NCBI RefSeq assembly: GCF_005250615.1
Contig: NZ_SULM01000011.1
Span: 1-64,000, forward strand
Reading direction: 5' to 3'
Length of the DNA: 64,000 nucleotides
Source of the DNA: Pseudomonas rhizoryzae
Lineage (GTDB): Bacteria; Pseudomonadota; Gammaproteobacteria; Pseudomonadales; Pseudomonadaceae
Made by a program: the position numbers and the translations under genes. The notes beneath the pieces are model-generated. The model did no database searches, had not been told where the DNA came from, and was given only the letters and a program-made list of their open reading frames with translations. How positions within the stretch are numbered: the first letter of the stretch is position 1; the number at the start of each line of letters is the position of its first letter. Shown one piece after another: positions 8,372 through 24,629 of this stretch.

Positions 8372-9163
8372 GTAGGTTGGGTTGAGCGATAGCGAGGCCC
8401 AACGGTGCGGCGGTTGCCGTAATGCCTTGTTTTATCGATGCCCTGGCTGCTTATCGAGTGCTCGGATGACTTTTGTTTCGCCCACCCGGGCGACTCACTT
8501 TTGCCAATCGCCGCAAAAGTAAGCAAAAACGCTTGCCCCGACCATCCGGCCTTCCGCTTCGCTCCAGGTCCGCTCACGCCAGCGCCGTTCCGGGGTCGGC
8601 CTACACGGGCCGTCCATGGCCCGTTAGGCCTCTCGCCGCATCCATGCGGCTCGACCCACTCCACGACGCCGGCGTTCGCCCTCCTGAACGGGGCGATTCG
8701 CGCGCCTGATGCCTTCGGTGCAAACCGGTAGGGTGGACAACGGCGCAGCCTTGTCCACGCGATAGGCGTTACCTCCTCAGTGGAAAACGCTGCGCGGTTT
8801 TCCACGCTACGAATCGCTATGGGTTCTCTTTGAAAACACGAACTCCCAGTCTAGCGCCCCGTCCCCGTCAGTGAGGCCGAGAGCAGGTGTTGCGGAGGGG
8901 GATGCGAGGCAGGACGCCGAGCAAGGCGCGAGGGGCAGGAGGCCCCTTCGTGCCGCGCCCCCGGAGCGGCACCGGAGCGAGGGGACCCGGAGCGCAGCGG
9001 AGGGCCGAACTGTTGGGGTGTGCTTTCTTTTGCTTACTTTTCTTTGCACAAGCAAAGAAAAGTGAGTCGCCGGCAAGGCGAAACAAGAAACGCCAGCAGA
9101 ACTCGATAATCAGCAAGTGCACCAACAAGCCCCAAGCATTGGGCTTCGCTATCGCTCAACCCA
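8372..9163. repeat. ~790-bp composite nested inverted-repeat element, copy A
   Basis: This fills the gap before the CoA-transferase gene. The outer ends are inverted copies of a GTAGGTTGGGTTGAGCG..GCCCAAC palindrome (from 8372, and 9136-9163 degenerate). Next inward, both ends carry TTGTTTCGCC..GGCGACTCACTTTT in inverted orientation, each followed by its own hairpin: ACTTTTGC/GCAAAAGT at 8497-8520 and ACTTTTCTTTGC/GCAAAGAAAAGT near 9036-9062. The middle has a GTAG REP pair (8728-8810) between two GC-rich arms. A copy at 54568-55372 has the same order of parts. No transposase. Several frames are open on both strands but none looks like a protein. Confidence 0.88.
8728..8810. repeat. GTAG-type REP pair inside composite element A
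   Basis: GTAGGGTGGACAACGGCGC pairs with GCCTTGTCCAC from 8728; the opposite palindrome GTGGAAAACGC..GCGGTTTTCCACGCTAC ends at 8810. The outer ends are GTAG and CTAC, as in the REP doublet at 1014-1098. Confidence 0.75.
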
Positions 9164-9295
9164 GCCCAACCCAACCCACACCCCACTCCCCCAAAATTTC
9201 CCCACCACCCGACCTTTTGATTAGGGACCTAAGCATCCCTTCCGCGTAGAATCCACATTCTTAGTGTGCTTTCGATAACACCCGCAGAGGTCGTC

Positions 9296-10831
9296 ATGTC
9301 CCACCGTATTCGCCACCCCGGCTTCGCTGCCAAACGCCAGAGCGCCGAGCAGGCCGCTCAGTTCATCCGTCACGGCATGACCGTGGGCATGAGCGGCTTC
9401 ACCGGGGCCGGTTACCCCAAGGCCGTGCCTGGCGCCCTGGCCCAGCGCATCACCGCCAGCCATGGTGCCGGCGAGCCCTTTCGCATCAAGGTGCTGACCG
9501 GCGCCTCCACCGCGCCGGAGCTGGACGGCGCCCTGGCGCGGGTCGATGGCATCGAGTTGCGGGTGCCCTTCCAGTCCGACCCCGAGCTGCGTAGCCGCAT
9601 CAACGCCGGCGGCCTCGAGTACATGGACATCCACCTGGGCCAACTGGCGGAAAAGGTGCGCTACGGCTTCTTCGGCAAGATCGACGTGGCGGTGGTGGAA
9701 ATCGCCGCGATTCGTGAGGATGGCCGGCTGGTGCCCTCTTCCTCGGTGGGCAACAACAAGACCTGGCTGGACATGGCCGACGCGGTGATCCTCGAGGTCA
9801 ATCGCTGGCAGCCCGACGCCCTGGACGGCATGCACGACATCTACACCGACGGCGCCCTGCCGCCCCGGCGCACGCCCATCCCGCTGGAGCATCCCGGCGA
9901 CCGCATCGGCTCGCCCTACCTGGAGGTCCCGCTGGACAAGGTGGTGGCCGTGGTCGAGACCGACGCCCCCGACCGCAACAGCCCGTTCAAGGCGCCGGAC
10001 GCCGCCTCCCAGGCCATCGCCGGGCATCTGCTGGACTTCCTCAGATTCGAGGTACGCCAAGGCCGCATCCCCGCCAACCTGCTGCCGATCCAGTCGGGCG
10101 TCGGCAATATCGCCAATGCCTTCATGCAGGGCCTGGCCGCGAGTGAATTCGAAGGCCTGACCGCCTTCACCGAGGTGATCCAGGACGGCATGCTGGAGTT
10201 GCTCATCAGCGGCAAGATGGAACTGGCCTCGGCCACCTCCTTCTCGCTGAGCCCGGTGGGCATCGAGCGCTTCCTCGAACACGCCGAGTACCTGCGCACG
10301 CGCATCATCCTGCGCCAGCAGGGGGTGAGCAATCACCCGGAATTGGTGCGCCGCCTGGGCTGCATCGCCTTGAACGGCATGCTCGAAGCCGACCTCTATG
10401 GCAACGTCAACTCCACCCACCAGATGGGCACCGGGATGATGAACGGCATCGGCGGCTCCGGTGATTTCGCCCGCAATGCTTATCTGTCGGTGTTCATGGC
10501 GCCGAGCACGGCCAAGAATGGCCTGATCTCGACCCTGGTACCCATGGTCAGCCACGTCGACCACACCGAGCACGATGTCGCGGTGATCGTCACCGACCAG
10601 GGCCTGGCCGATCTGCGCATGCTCAGTCCCAAGCAGCGCGCCCGCGCCATCCTCGAAAACTGCGTGCACCCGAGTTTCCGTCCGGCACTGGAGGATTACT
10701 TCGAACGCGCCCTGGCCGGCAGCCATGGCAAGCACACGCCGCACCTCTTGCCCGAGGCCCTGGCCTGGCACGAGCGCTACCTGGTCACCGGCAGCATGCT
10801 CGGCCCCGCCGCCCAGGAAGCCCACGACTGA
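9296..10831 (+). CDS. acetyl-CoA hydrolase/transferase family protein, probable succinyl-CoA:acetate CoA-transferase
   Basis: A 511-residue class I CoA-transferase of the Cat1/AarC type, which moves CoA between succinyl-CoA and acetate. It shows SGFTGAGYPKAVP near residue 35, IQSGVGNIANAFMQGL near residue 265, FTEVIQDGMLELL with the presumed catalytic Glu near residue 290, and the highly conserved NGIGGSGDFARNAYLS near residue 385. Start ATG 9296 follows AGAGG at good spacing. It stands alone, upstream of a terminator, so it is probably a housekeeping acetate/succinate enzyme. Hydrolase activity is less likely than transferase for this subgroup. Confidence 0.9.
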   Translation: MSHRIRHPGFAAKRQSAEQAAQFIRHGMTVGMSGFTGAGYPKAVPGALAQRITASHGAGEPFRIKVLTGASTAPELDGALARVDGIELRVPFQSDPELRSRINAGGLEYMDIHLGQLAEKVRYGFFGKIDVAVVEIAAIREDGRLVPSSSVGNNKTWLDMADAVILEVNRWQPDALDGMHDIYTDGALPPRRTPIPLEHPGDRIGSPYLEVPLDKVVAVVETDAPDRNSPFKAPDAASQAIAGHLLDFLRFEVRQGRIPANLLPIQSGVGNIANAFMQGLAASEFEGLTAFTEVIQDGMLELLISGKMELASATSFSLSPVGIERFLEHAEYLRTRIILRQQGVSNHPELVRRLGCIALNGMLEADLYGNVNSTHQMGTGMMNGIGGSGDFARNAYLSVFMAPSTAKNGLISTLVPMVSHVDHTEHDVAVIVTDQGLADLRMLSPKQRARAILENCVHPSFRPALEDYFERALAGSHGKHTPHLLPEALAWHERYLVTGSMLGPAAQEAHD

Positions 10832-10838
10832 AAGGCAA

Positions 10839-10866
10839 GGCGCCCGAGGTCTCTCGGGCGCCCTTT
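10839..10866 (+). terminator. rho-independent terminator of the CoA-transferase gene
   Basis: A 10-bp perfect stem, GGCGCCCGAG (10839-10848) with CTCGGGCGCC (10853-10862), has a 4-nt loop and a short CTTT tail. It starts 8 nt after the stop codon. Confidence 0.8.
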
Positions 10867-11071
10867 CGCTCCGCTATCCCCGCCGTCCGTCGCCCACTTG
10901 CAACTAATTGTGACTTTTTGCCAGCGCGCTGTGTAAAAAGCTGCCTTGTCGGATTCCCAGCCGACATTCCGGGTGATAAAAGACGTGAAATCTCTGCGCA
11001 ATGTCCTTGATCTGCAAGGCGCATTGCCGTTCGCGGTTGTTCTAACCCCGCCATATTCGAGAGCTGCCACC

Positions 11072-11983
11072 GTGAAGATCTGTCATCAACTTGCCGGCCT
11101 GTTGCTGGCTGGCTTGGTCGGGCTGAGTCCGGCCGTCCTGGCCCAGACCCCACCGAAGGTCAAGGCCGCCGCCGCGGCCACCGCCCAACGCCTGGCGTCC
11201 AACCACGCCCTGGTCGTGGACCTCAAGACCAACCAGGTGCTGTTCGCCCAGAATCCCGACCAAGTCGCCCCCATCGCTTCGGTCACCAAGCTGATGACCG
11301 CGATGGTGGTACTGGATGCCAAACAGCCGCTAGACCAGGTCATCGACATCGACATCAGCGAGAACCCGGCCATGCGTGGCGTCTTCTCGCGGGTGCGCCT
11401 GGGTAGCGAGCTGACGCGCCGCGACATGCTGCAACTGGCGCTGATGTCCTCGGAAAACCGTGCCGCCACCAGTCTTGCCTATCACTATCCGGGCGGTCAG
11501 AAGGCCTTCGTCGCCGCCATGAACGCCAAGGCCCGCGCCCTGGGCATGAAGAACACCCGCTACGCCGAGCCCACCGGCCTGTCGCCGCTCAACGTCTCCA
11601 CCGCCCGCGACCTGGTGACGCTGCTCAAGGCGACCGAGCACTATCCGCTGCTCGGCCAGCTCAGCACCACTCCGGAAAAGACCCAGGCGTTCCGCAATCC
11701 CAACTATGTACTGGGCTTTCGCAACACCAATCACCTGATCTACAACCCCGACTGGAGCGTGCAGCTGACCAAGACCGGCTACACCGACAAGGCTGGGCAT
11801 TGCCTGGTGATGCGTACCGTGATGGCCGGCCGGCCGGTGGCCTTCGTGGTGATGGACGCCTTCGGCAAGTTCACCCACATGGCCGACGCCACCCGCGTAC
11901 GCCGCTGGCTGGAAACCGGCGCCCTGAGCCCCCTGCCGGGTGCGCCCAAGGCTGGTCGCAGCACGGTATTGGCACGCCAGTGA
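11072..11983 (+). CDS. pbpG: D-alanyl-D-alanine endopeptidase (penicillin-binding protein 7 type)
   Basis: A periplasmic low-molecular-mass PBP (S11 family) that cleaves peptide cross-links in peptidoglycan. It has all three serine-penicilloyl motifs: SVTK (catalytic Ser, about residue 70, [11 protein letters not shown]), SEN ([13 protein letters not shown]) and KTG ([14 protein letters not shown]). The GTG start at 11072 gives a standard signal peptide ([20 protein letters not shown], then AVLAQ); upstream in-frame codons would bury it. 303 residues is normal for PbpG. A strong terminator follows. Confidence 0.92.
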   Translation: MKICHQLAGLLLAGLVGLSPAVLAQTPPKVKAAAAATAQRLASNHALVVDLKTNQVLFAQNPDQVAPIASVTKLMTAMVVLDAKQPLDQVIDIDISENPAMRGVFSRVRLGSELTRRDMLQLALMSSENRAATSLAYHYPGGQKAFVAAMNAKARALGMKNTRYAEPTGLSPLNVSTARDLVTLLKATEHYPLLGQLSTTPEKTQAFRNPNYVLGFRNTNHLIYNPDWSVQLTKTGYTDKAGHCLVMRTVMAGRPVAFVVMDAFGKFTHMADATRVRRWLETGALSPLPGAPKAGRSTVLARQ

Positions 11984-12004
11984 CCTCTGCCTGAGCAAGA
12001 CCCA

Positions 12005-12030
12005 AGCCGCGTCCCTGACGCGGCTTTTTC
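12005..12030 (+). terminator. rho-independent terminator of pbpG
   Basis: Stem AGCCGCGTC (12005-12013) pairs with GACGCGGCT (12017-12025) across a 3-nt loop, followed by a run of five T. Confidence 0.9.
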
Positions 12031-12196
12031 TTGCCCGGCGCGCGGCCGCCGAGTCGACCCTGCTGGCACCCCGGGCCAAAGCGGTGGGCGCCCACTACAC
12101 CCTGGCCGACAGCTACCTAGACTTCATTTGGCAGCCGCGTCGGGCACACCGCGCACCGCTTGCGGTCTAGGCTCTAGGCCCTGTGCGGAATCCCCC

Positions 12197-12439
12197 ATGA
12201 ACAAAGACGCGATCGCCCATGAGTACTACGAGACACTCACCGGCCGCTGCTGGCTCGACGACGTACGCGAATGGCGCCGTTTGCAGGCGGAAGCCCAGGC
12301 TGCCGCCGACCGCTACCTGGACTGCCCGGAAGACCTGGGTACGCCCGAGCGCGAGCGCTTAGAACAGGAGTGGCGCGCCAGCAACGAGCAGGCTGGGGCC
12401 TTCTGGCAGCGCATGTGGTCGAATCTGGATCGTCAGTAG
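12197..12439 (+). CDS. small hypothetical protein, 80 residues
   Basis: I do not recognise this protein. It starts MNKDAIAHEYYETLTGRCWL and is acidic and helix-prone, with many Glu/Gln/Arg/Trp; no signal peptide, membrane segment or Cys cluster. It ends tail-to-tail with the GNAT gene (7-bp overlap). The codon pattern is like its neighbours. I picked ATG 12197 because the upstream extension has low-complexity, non-protein-like sequence. Confidence 0.55.
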   Translation: MNKDAIAHEYYETLTGRCWLDDVREWRRLQAEAQAAADRYLDCPEDLGTPERERLEQEWRASNEQAGAFWQRMWSNLDRQ

Positions 12440-12870
12440 CGCACGGTCGGCTGCTGCTGCAAGGTCAGGCTGTAGGTTTCGAAGCCCAGCGCCGCCCAGA
12501 AGGCCTGGCCGCGCTTGTTGGTGGCCAGGACATCGAGCCTGACCGGCCAATCAGCCGGCCAGAGGTGGTCGCGCAGCTGGCGGTAGAAGGCGCGGCCCAG
12601 GCCCTGGCGGCGCGCCTCGGGCGCCACATAGAGATGGCGCAGGAAAATTGCCGCCTCTTCCAGGCGATAGAGTGCGTAGCCCAGCGGCTGGCCGTTCCGT
12701 TCGGCCAGGACGGCCTGGTATTCACCCCGACTCAACCAGTCCGCCAGGCGCTGGCGCAATGCCGCCTCGGCGAGGGGCTGTGGGCTTCCCTGATCACGCT
12801 GCAAACCGGCATTGAAGCCCGTCAGCACTTCCAGGTCGGCCAGGCCGGCGGGGCGGTAGACAAGGGTCAT
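12433..12870 (-). CDS. GNAT family N-acetyltransferase
   Basis: A 145-residue acetyl-CoA-dependent acyltransferase with one GNAT fold. The CoA-binding motif A is FLRHLYVAPEARRQGLGRAF (about residues 76-95, Q/R-x-x-G-x-G/A type), followed by LDVLATNKRGQAFWAALGFE, the usual C-terminal motif B. The substrate is unknown. Its start lies 2 nt after the stop of the AI-2E permease gene, so the two are probably co-transcribed. Confidence 0.85.
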   Translation of the reverse strand: MTLVYRPAGLADLEVLTGFNAGLQRDQGSPQPLAEAALRQRLADWLSRGEYQAVLAERNGQPLGYALYRLEEAAIFLRHLYVAPEARRQGLGRAFYRQLRDHLWPADWPVRLDVLATNKRGQAFWAALGFETYSLTLQQQPTVRY

Positions 12871-12872
12871 GA

Positions 12873-13883
12873 CTAGACCAGCCCTTCCGCCTTCAACTCG
12901 TTCTTGAGATAGGCATAGTAGACCGGCGCCGCCACCAGGCCGGGCAGGCCGAAGGCCGCCTCGAACACCAGCATGGCCACCAGCAACTCCCAGGAGCGGG
13001 CGCTGATCTGGCCGCCGACGATGCGGGCGTTGAGGAAGTATTCCAGCTTGTGGATGGCGATCAGGTAACCCAGGGCGGCGATGGCCACCCAGATCGACAA
13101 CGACAGGCCGGCGATGAAGATCAGGGTGTTGGACATCAGGTTGCCGATCACCGGCAGCAGGCCGAGGATGAAGGTCAGGATCACCAGGGTCTTGGCCAGC
13201 GGCAGGTGGACGTCGAACAGCGGCAGCACGCCGAGCAGGAAGATGCCGGTGAGGGTGGTGTTGAGCAGCGAGATCTTGATCTGGGCGAAGACGATGTTGC
13301 GAAAGGCCTGGGCCACCAGGCCAAGGCGTACCAGCAGCGCGCCGGACAGCGGGCGCAGGCGTTCGGGATCGGGCGCGGGCTGCAGGGCGACGATGGCGCC
13401 GAGGATCATGCCGATCAGCACGATGACGAAGGTCCGCGCGGCGTCGCGACCGAACAGCTGCAACTGCGCCACATGGGCCCGGATCCACTCCACCATTTCC
13501 CGCTTCATGCCATCGGCGTTGGCCGGCAGGTAGGCGTCCAGCGAGGGCGGCAGTTGAGCGCGGGCGCGCTCGGTGAGCACCATGAACTTGTCCAGCAGGC
13601 GCCCGGGATTCTGCACCTCCTGGATGATGAAGCTGGTGAACCAGACGAAGAATAGCGTCAGCAGACTCACCACCAGGGCACCGAGCAGGGCCACCGCCAG
13701 CCAGCGTGCGCCCCCACCGGGTAGATGGCGCTGCAGACGACCCGCGAGCGTGTTGACCAGCTCGTACACCAGCAGTCCCGCCAGCAGGCTGGGCAGCAGC
13801 TTGAGCGGGAGAACCAGGTAGAGGGCGGTGAAGACGATGATCCAGCTGGCCAAGATGGCCTGGCGTTGCGTGAAGGAGTACAT
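12873..13883 (-). CDS. AI-2E family transporter (YdiK/PerM-like permease)
   Basis: A 336-residue polytopic membrane protein. N-terminal helices (about residues 10-80) are followed by a soluble middle part with LTERARAQLPPSLDAYLPAN. The C-terminal block has IKISLLNTTLTGIFLLGVLP, LPVIGNLMSNTLIFIAGLSL and ARSWELLVAMLVFEAAFGLPG. This is the order of the AI-2E exporter/PerM family. Members transport varied or unknown solutes; autoinducer-2 export is demonstrated for only a few. Upstream of and nearly touching the GNAT gene. Confidence 0.87.
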   Translation of the reverse strand: MYSFTQRQAILASWIIVFTALYLVLPLKLLPSLLAGLLVYELVNTLAGRLQRHLPGGGARWLAVALLGALVVSLLTLFFVWFTSFIIQEVQNPGRLLDKFMVLTERARAQLPPSLDAYLPANADGMKREMVEWIRAHVAQLQLFGRDAARTFVIVLIGMILGAIVALQPAPDPERLRPLSGALLVRLGLVAQAFRNIVFAQIKISLLNTTLTGIFLLGVLPLFDVHLPLAKTLVILTFILGLLPVIGNLMSNTLIFIAGLSLSIWVAIAALGYLIAIHKLEYFLNARIVGGQISARSWELLVAMLVFEAAFGLPGLVAAPVYYAYLKNELKAEGLV

Positions 13884-14001
13884 AGATTACCGAACGGCAG
13901 AATCCCTGCCCGCAGTCTGCCAGCCTGCCGCCTCGCCGCCCAGTCTGGACAGCGAAGAAAGCCGCGAGCTCTGTTACCCGGCGTTACCCGCGCGGCATCG
14001 C

Positions 14002-14960
14002 TCAGCCGACCAATTCAGCGGCGCAGACCCGCGCCCGCCCCTGGTGCTTGGCCGCATAGAGCTGCGCATCGGCGGCGGTGATCAGGGCGGCCGGATCGAC
14101 GGCGGTGGGCGGCAGCGCGGTGGCCACGCCCAGACTCAGGGTGACGTAGCCAGTCACCGAGGAATAACCGTGGGGCAGGCGCCGGTCGTGCACCTGTTGC
14201 AGCAGACGCTCGGCGACCTGGGTGGCGCCCTCCAGGTCGGTCCCCGGCAGCAGGCAGCCGAATTCCTCGCCGCCGTAGCGCGCCAGCAGGTCGTAGGGGC
14301 GGAACAGGCCTTGGCCCAGGGCCTGGGCGACCTGGCGCAGGCACTGGTCGCCGGCGAGATGGCCGTAGTGGTCGTTGTAGGCCTTGAAGTGATCGATATC
14401 CATGAGGATCAACGAAAAGGACGTACCTTCACGCTGGCTCTGCCGCCAACCGCGCAGCAGTGCCTCGTCGAACTGGCGCCGATTGGCGACCCCGGTGAGG
14501 CCGTCGACCAGGGCGATGCTGCGCAGGGCGTCGCGCTGTGCCTTGAGCGTCAGCTGGGTGCGGACCCGGGCGCGGACGATCACCGGGTTGATCGGCTTGT
14601 TGATGAAATCGACGGCGCCCAGCTCCAGTCCGGTCACCTCCTCGTCGGCGCCTTCCTGGCCGGTGACGAAGATCACCGGGATGGCCGCAGTGGCCGGATC
14701 GGCCTGCAGCCGCCGCAGCACCTCATGACCGTCGAGCTGGGGCATCATCACGTCGAGCAGGATCAGATCCGGTTGCTGCGCCAGGGCCAGCTGCAACGCC
14801 TGGGCGCCATTGGTGGCCATCAGGGTTTCGCAATCTTCGCGAAAGAGTTCGTGGAGGATACGGATGTTGAGCGGCTGGTCGTCGACGATCAGCAGCTTGG
14901 GTTTGCTGCGCCGCCCGGTGGTCTCGGCGGCGGTCGCTGGATTGATAGGGCTTCCTTGAG

Positions 14961-14964
<4 letters not shown>
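14002..14964 (-). CDS. response regulator with receiver and GGDEF domains (diguanylate cyclase)
   Basis: A 320-residue protein. The N-terminal receiver domain (about 20-140) has IVDD, the phospho-acceptor LILLDVMMPQLDG, the VTG threonine-type site and the KP lysine (FINKPINP). The GGDEF domain (about 150-315) has the active-site variant GGEEF in LARYGGEEFGCLLPG, competent in known enzymes. It keeps the RxxD inhibitory site five residues upstream (RPYD), so product inhibition by c-di-GMP is expected. Its start overlaps the stop of the hybrid kinase by 4 bp, so it is almost certainly that kinase's output. An imperfect GCCGCG/CGCGGC hairpin with TTTCTT (about 13955-14000) may terminate the operon. 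Confidence 0.93.
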
Positions 14965-19820
<4,856 letters not shown>

Positions 19821-20016
19821 TGCCCTGTTGAAGATCCACTCCGCGTGGATCGAACGAACGGGGACCAGGGCATGGGAGAAGCTGGAAAGCCACGCCTGAC
19901 TTAACTATGACATGACTTACAGAAAGCGAACCGCCGCTGGCCAACTGATGACACCATCGGCAGTGTGGGAAATTTTCTTGATACCTTGAATCGCTTCGCC
20001 GGCCCTTACGAAGACG

Positions 20017-20050
20017 AAAAAAGCGGCCAAACCCTGGACGTTGAGCCGCT
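20017..20050 (-). terminator. probable terminator of the porin gene
   Basis: On the minus strand AGCGGC (RC of 20045-20050) pairs with GCCGCT (RC of 20023-20028) across a long loop and is followed by TTTTTT. It lies 66 nt past the porin stop. The short stem makes it moderate evidence. The rest of the 295-bp gap before the kinase gene shows a second, imperfect hairpin at about 20083-20110. Confidence 0.55.
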
Positions 20051-20115
20051 GAAAACCTCTTAACCCATATGACTATTTCAGACGAACGGCGCGGAAAGCG
20101 CCGCTCGTTCAAGAC

Positions 20116-21762
<1,647 letters not shown>

Positions 21763-21837
21763 TCACCTTTTGTTTTTTTTGTCTGTGGTCTTGCTGGAGC
21801 GACGTTCCGAACCCCTTACCTTTCGGAACGCCACCGC

Positions 21838-21888
21838 TTGACAAACCGTCGGTCAGGCCCGTCAATGCACGGCAGTGTTAACGTTACC
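21838..21888 (+). promoter_or_regulatory. LacI-type operator and weak promoter in the porin/invertase control region
   Basis: In the 344-bp divergent gap the near-palindrome GTTAACGTTACC (21877-21888, one mismatch) has the central CG of LacI/GalR operators. A perfect TTGACA (21838-21843) with a poor -10 (GTCAAT at 21861) precedes it on the plus strand. Binding by one of the two LacI-type proteins nearby is inferred. Nothing else recognisable lies in the gap apart from an A-rich stretch just after the operator. Confidence 0.5.
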
Positions 21889-22103
21889 AAAACAAAAAAC
21901 AAGAGTGCCCAAAAAATTTTCCAGCGGTGCGAAGGCACGCTGAATCGCCCTAGTACGGGCATTCAAGCGCAGCGGTTCGACGCAGCCGTGGCCGCGCCCA
22001 TGTCGAGTAGCCCTAGCGGGTTGCCGGTCCCAGGCGACGTCTCCGCACCTGTGCGGACGAGCGTTCTCGGACCCTTTTCCACTTTTTCTGTGAGACCGAT
22101 TTC

Positions 22104-23579
22104 ATGCTTTCTTCCGCACTGTCCAAGGCTCGCGCGGCGATCCTCGAACAATTAGAGCAACGCCACGACGCCTGGCGCCCGGCCTACCACCTGGCGCCAC
22201 CGGTGGGCTGGATGAACGACCCCAATGGACTGGTGTTCTTCCGGGGCGAATATCACGTCTTCTACCAGTACCATCCTTACTCGACGAAATGGGGTCCCAT
22301 GCACTGGGGCCATGCCAAGAGCGCCGATCTGGTCCATTGGGAGCACCTGCCGGTGGCCCTGGCGCCGGATACCGAAGCCGATCGCGATGGCTGCTTTTCC
22401 GGCTCGGCGGTGGTCTGGGAGGATCGGCTCTACCTGCTGTATACCGGCCATCGCTGGTTGGGCGAGCCGGGGCGCGAAGACCAGGGGCTGTACCAGGTGC
22501 AGTGCCTGGCCAGCAGCCGGGACGGCCTCACCTTCACCAAACACGGCACGGTGATCGAGCCGCCGGTCCCCGAGATGCAGCACTTCCGCGACCCCAAGGT
22601 CTGGCGCCGCGACGACGCCTGGTGGCTGGCTCTCGGTGCGCGCGAAGGTGACGATCCCCGGCTGCTGCTCTATCGCTCCAGCGACCTGCACACCTGGGAG
22701 GCCCTGGGCACCGCCCTGGGAGGCACCCGCGAGCAGGATGGCTACATGTGGGAATGTCCCGATCTCTTCCCGCTGGGCGACGAGGACGTCTTCCTCTGCT
22801 CGCCACAGGGCTTGCGCCCCCTGGGCTATCGCTATCGCAATCTCTACCAGAACGCCTATCGCCTGGGCCGACTCACCGACGCCGCGCGCTTCCTGCCGCG
22901 CACCGGTTTCATCGAGCTCGACCACGGCCACGATTTCTATGCTGCCCAGACCCTGGAGGCGCCGGATGGACGCCGCCTGCTCTGGGCCTGGCTGGACATG
23001 TGGGAAAGCCCCATGCCGAGCCAGGCCGACGGCTGGTGCGGCATGCTCTCGCTGCCGCGTGAAGTCAGCCTGGACGGGGACCGCCTGCGGCAAAGACCCG
23101 TGCGCGAGTTGGTGGCACTGCGAGAGAGCGAGCATTCTTTCGCGGCGCAGCGCCTGCAGAGCGAAAGACGGCTGCTGCCGCTGGCGGGCGAGCGCCTGGA
23201 ACTCGAGATCGAGATCGACCTCGCCGCCAGCGATGCCGAACGTTTCGGCCTGGCCCTGCGGGTCGACCCGCAGGGGCGGGAGGAAACGCTGCTCTACGTG
23301 GATGCCCAGGCCGGCCGCCTGGTGCTGGATCGCGAACGCGCCGGACGCGGCGTGGCCGGGGTGCGCAGCCTGCCGCTGGCCGCCGGTCAGACGACCCTGC
23401 ACCTGCGCCTCTATCTGGACAGGTCGTCGCTGGAGGTATTCGTCGACGATGGTCTCTACACCTTCGGCAGCCGCCTCTATCCGGGGCCGGACAGCCATGG
23501 GATAGCCCTCTTCGCCAGTAACGGCAGCGCCCTCTTCAACGAGCTGCACGGCTGGACCCTGCGCGATCTGGCGCTCTGA
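22104..23579 (+). CDS. GH32 sucrose hydrolase (invertase / sucrose-6-phosphate hydrolase family)
   Basis: A 491-residue cytoplasmic enzyme (no signal peptide) splitting the beta-fructosidic bond of sucrose. The five-bladed propeller has all three catalytic acids: WMNDPNG (nucleophile Asp, about residue 39), FRDPKVW (transition-state Asp) and MWECPDLF (acid/base Glu). The C-terminal beta-sandwich ends with LEVFVDDGLYTFGSRLYPG. No PTS sucrose transporter is in the window, so the substrate is more likely free sucrose (CscA-like) than sucrose-6-phosphate. It is followed 54 nt later by a LacI-type regulator gene. Confidence 0.92.
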   Translation: MLSSALSKARAAILEQLEQRHDAWRPAYHLAPPVGWMNDPNGLVFFRGEYHVFYQYHPYSTKWGPMHWGHAKSADLVHWEHLPVALAPDTEADRDGCFSGSAVVWEDRLYLLYTGHRWLGEPGREDQGLYQVQCLASSRDGLTFTKHGTVIEPPVPEMQHFRDPKVWRRDDAWWLALGAREGDDPRLLLYRSSDLHTWEALGTALGGTREQDGYMWECPDLFPLGDEDVFLCSPQGLRPLGYRYRNLYQNAYRLGRLTDAARFLPRTGFIELDHGHDFYAAQTLEAPDGRRLLWAWLDMWESPMPSQADGWCGMLSLPREVSLDGDRLRQRPVRELVALRESEHSFAAQRLQSERRLLPLAGERLELEIEIDLAASDAERFGLALRVDPQGREETLLYVDAQAGRLVLDRERAGRGVAGVRSLPLAAGQTTLHLRLYLDRSSLEVFVDDGLYTFGSRLYPGPDSHGIALFASNGSALFNELHGWTLRDLAL

Positions 23580-23633
23580 TCTCCTGTCGATTTGGCATAC
23601 TCCCCTCCTGATCACGCGAGCGGGAGGGATGGA

Positions 23634-24629
23634 ATGCCATCGGTGAAGGATGTGGCGCGCCTGGCCGGGGTCTCGGCCATGACGGTTTCGCGGGCGCTGA
23701 ACAACCCGGAGAAGCTCGGGGCCGAGACCCTGACCCGCATCCAGTCGGCGATCCAGACGCTCGGCTACGTGCCGGATCTGGCCGCCCGCCGGATTCGCGG
23801 CGGACGCTCCAGCGGCAAGACCATCGGCGTCTTCGCCCTGGGCACCGCCACCACCCCCTTCGCCGTGGATCTGCTGCTGGGCCTGGAGCGCACGACCCGA
23901 GAGCATGGCTGGAATCTGTTCATCCTCAACCTGCTGGAGGATCGCCCCAGCCCCGAGGACATCGAGTTGATGCTGGCGCACCGCCCGGACGGTATCGTCT
24001 TCAGCTCCATGTATCTGCGCGCCTTGGCGGTCCCCTCCGGCCTGGGGGAGCGTCCCGTAGTCCTGAGCAACTGCTATGCCGAAGGCGCAGCGGTGGCCTG
24101 TTACGTACCGGACGATGCCGAGGGGCAATACCAGGCGGTGCGCACCGCCCTGGCGCGCGGTTACCGGCGCCCGCTGAGCATCAACCTGCCGCGCCCCAGT
24201 CCGGCTTGGCCGCTACGCCAGGAGGGTCTGCTGCGGGCGTGCCGGGAAGCGGGTCTGGCTGATGACGACCTCGGCCAATACGACCTGAGCACCGACGATG
24301 CCTACGACGAGACCCGCCTGGAACTGGAGCGCCGCTTCGCCACCACGGCGGCGACCCCGGACCTGCTGATCTGCGGCAACGACCGGATCGCCCTGGTCGC
24401 CTACCAGTGGCTGCTGGCGCGCGGCCTGCGCATTCCGCAAGACGTGGCCGTGCTCGGCTACGACAACATGGTCGGCGTCGCCGAGTTGTTCCATCCGCCC
24501 CTGACCACCGTCCAGCTGCCGCACTTCGAACTCGGGCGCGAGGCGGCCCTGCACCTGATCGAAGGACGCGCCAACGACCGGGCGCGACATCAGTTGGCCT
24601 GTCCGCTGGTGGATCGCGCCTCTCTCTAG
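23634..24629 (+). CDS. LacI family transcriptional regulator (CscR/ScrR-like position)
   Basis: 331 residues. The N-terminal helix-turn-helix and hinge read VKDVARLAGVSAMTVSRALN, then LGYVPDLAARRIRGG; the periplasmic-binding-protein-like sugar domain runs from about 60 to 331 (IGVFALGT, DGIVFSS, LLICGNDRIALVAYQ, VLGYDNM). Start ATG 23634 follows GGGAGGGATGGA; a longer reading would add residues before the HTH. It lies just after the invertase gene on the same strand and overlaps tail-to-tail (4 bp) with a second LacI gene. It probably represses the invertase and porin genes in the absence of sugar; the inducer is unproven. Confidence 0.9.
   Translation: MPSVKDVARLAGVSAMTVSRALNNPEKLGAETLTRIQSAIQTLGYVPDLAARRIRGGRSSGKTIGVFALGTATTPFAVDLLLGLERTTREHGWNLFILNLLEDRPSPEDIELMLAHRPDGIVFSSMYLRALAVPSGLGERPVVLSNCYAEGAAVACYVPDDAEGQYQAVRTALARGYRRPLSINLPRPSPAWPLRQEGLLRACREAGLADDDLGQYDLSTDDAYDETRLELERRFATTAATPDLLICGNDRIALVAYQWLLARGLRIPQDVAVLGYDNMVGVAELFHPPLTTVQLPHFELGREAALHLIEGRANDRARHQLACPLVDRASL

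Noticed and set aside
8473-9128. Several open frames on both strands within composite element A (and their counterparts in 54.6-55.3 kb)
   Set aside because: The same DNA is open in multiple frames, conservation is at nucleotide level, and translations are low-complexity Arg/Pro/Gly/Ala-rich. This is a structured repeat, not genes.
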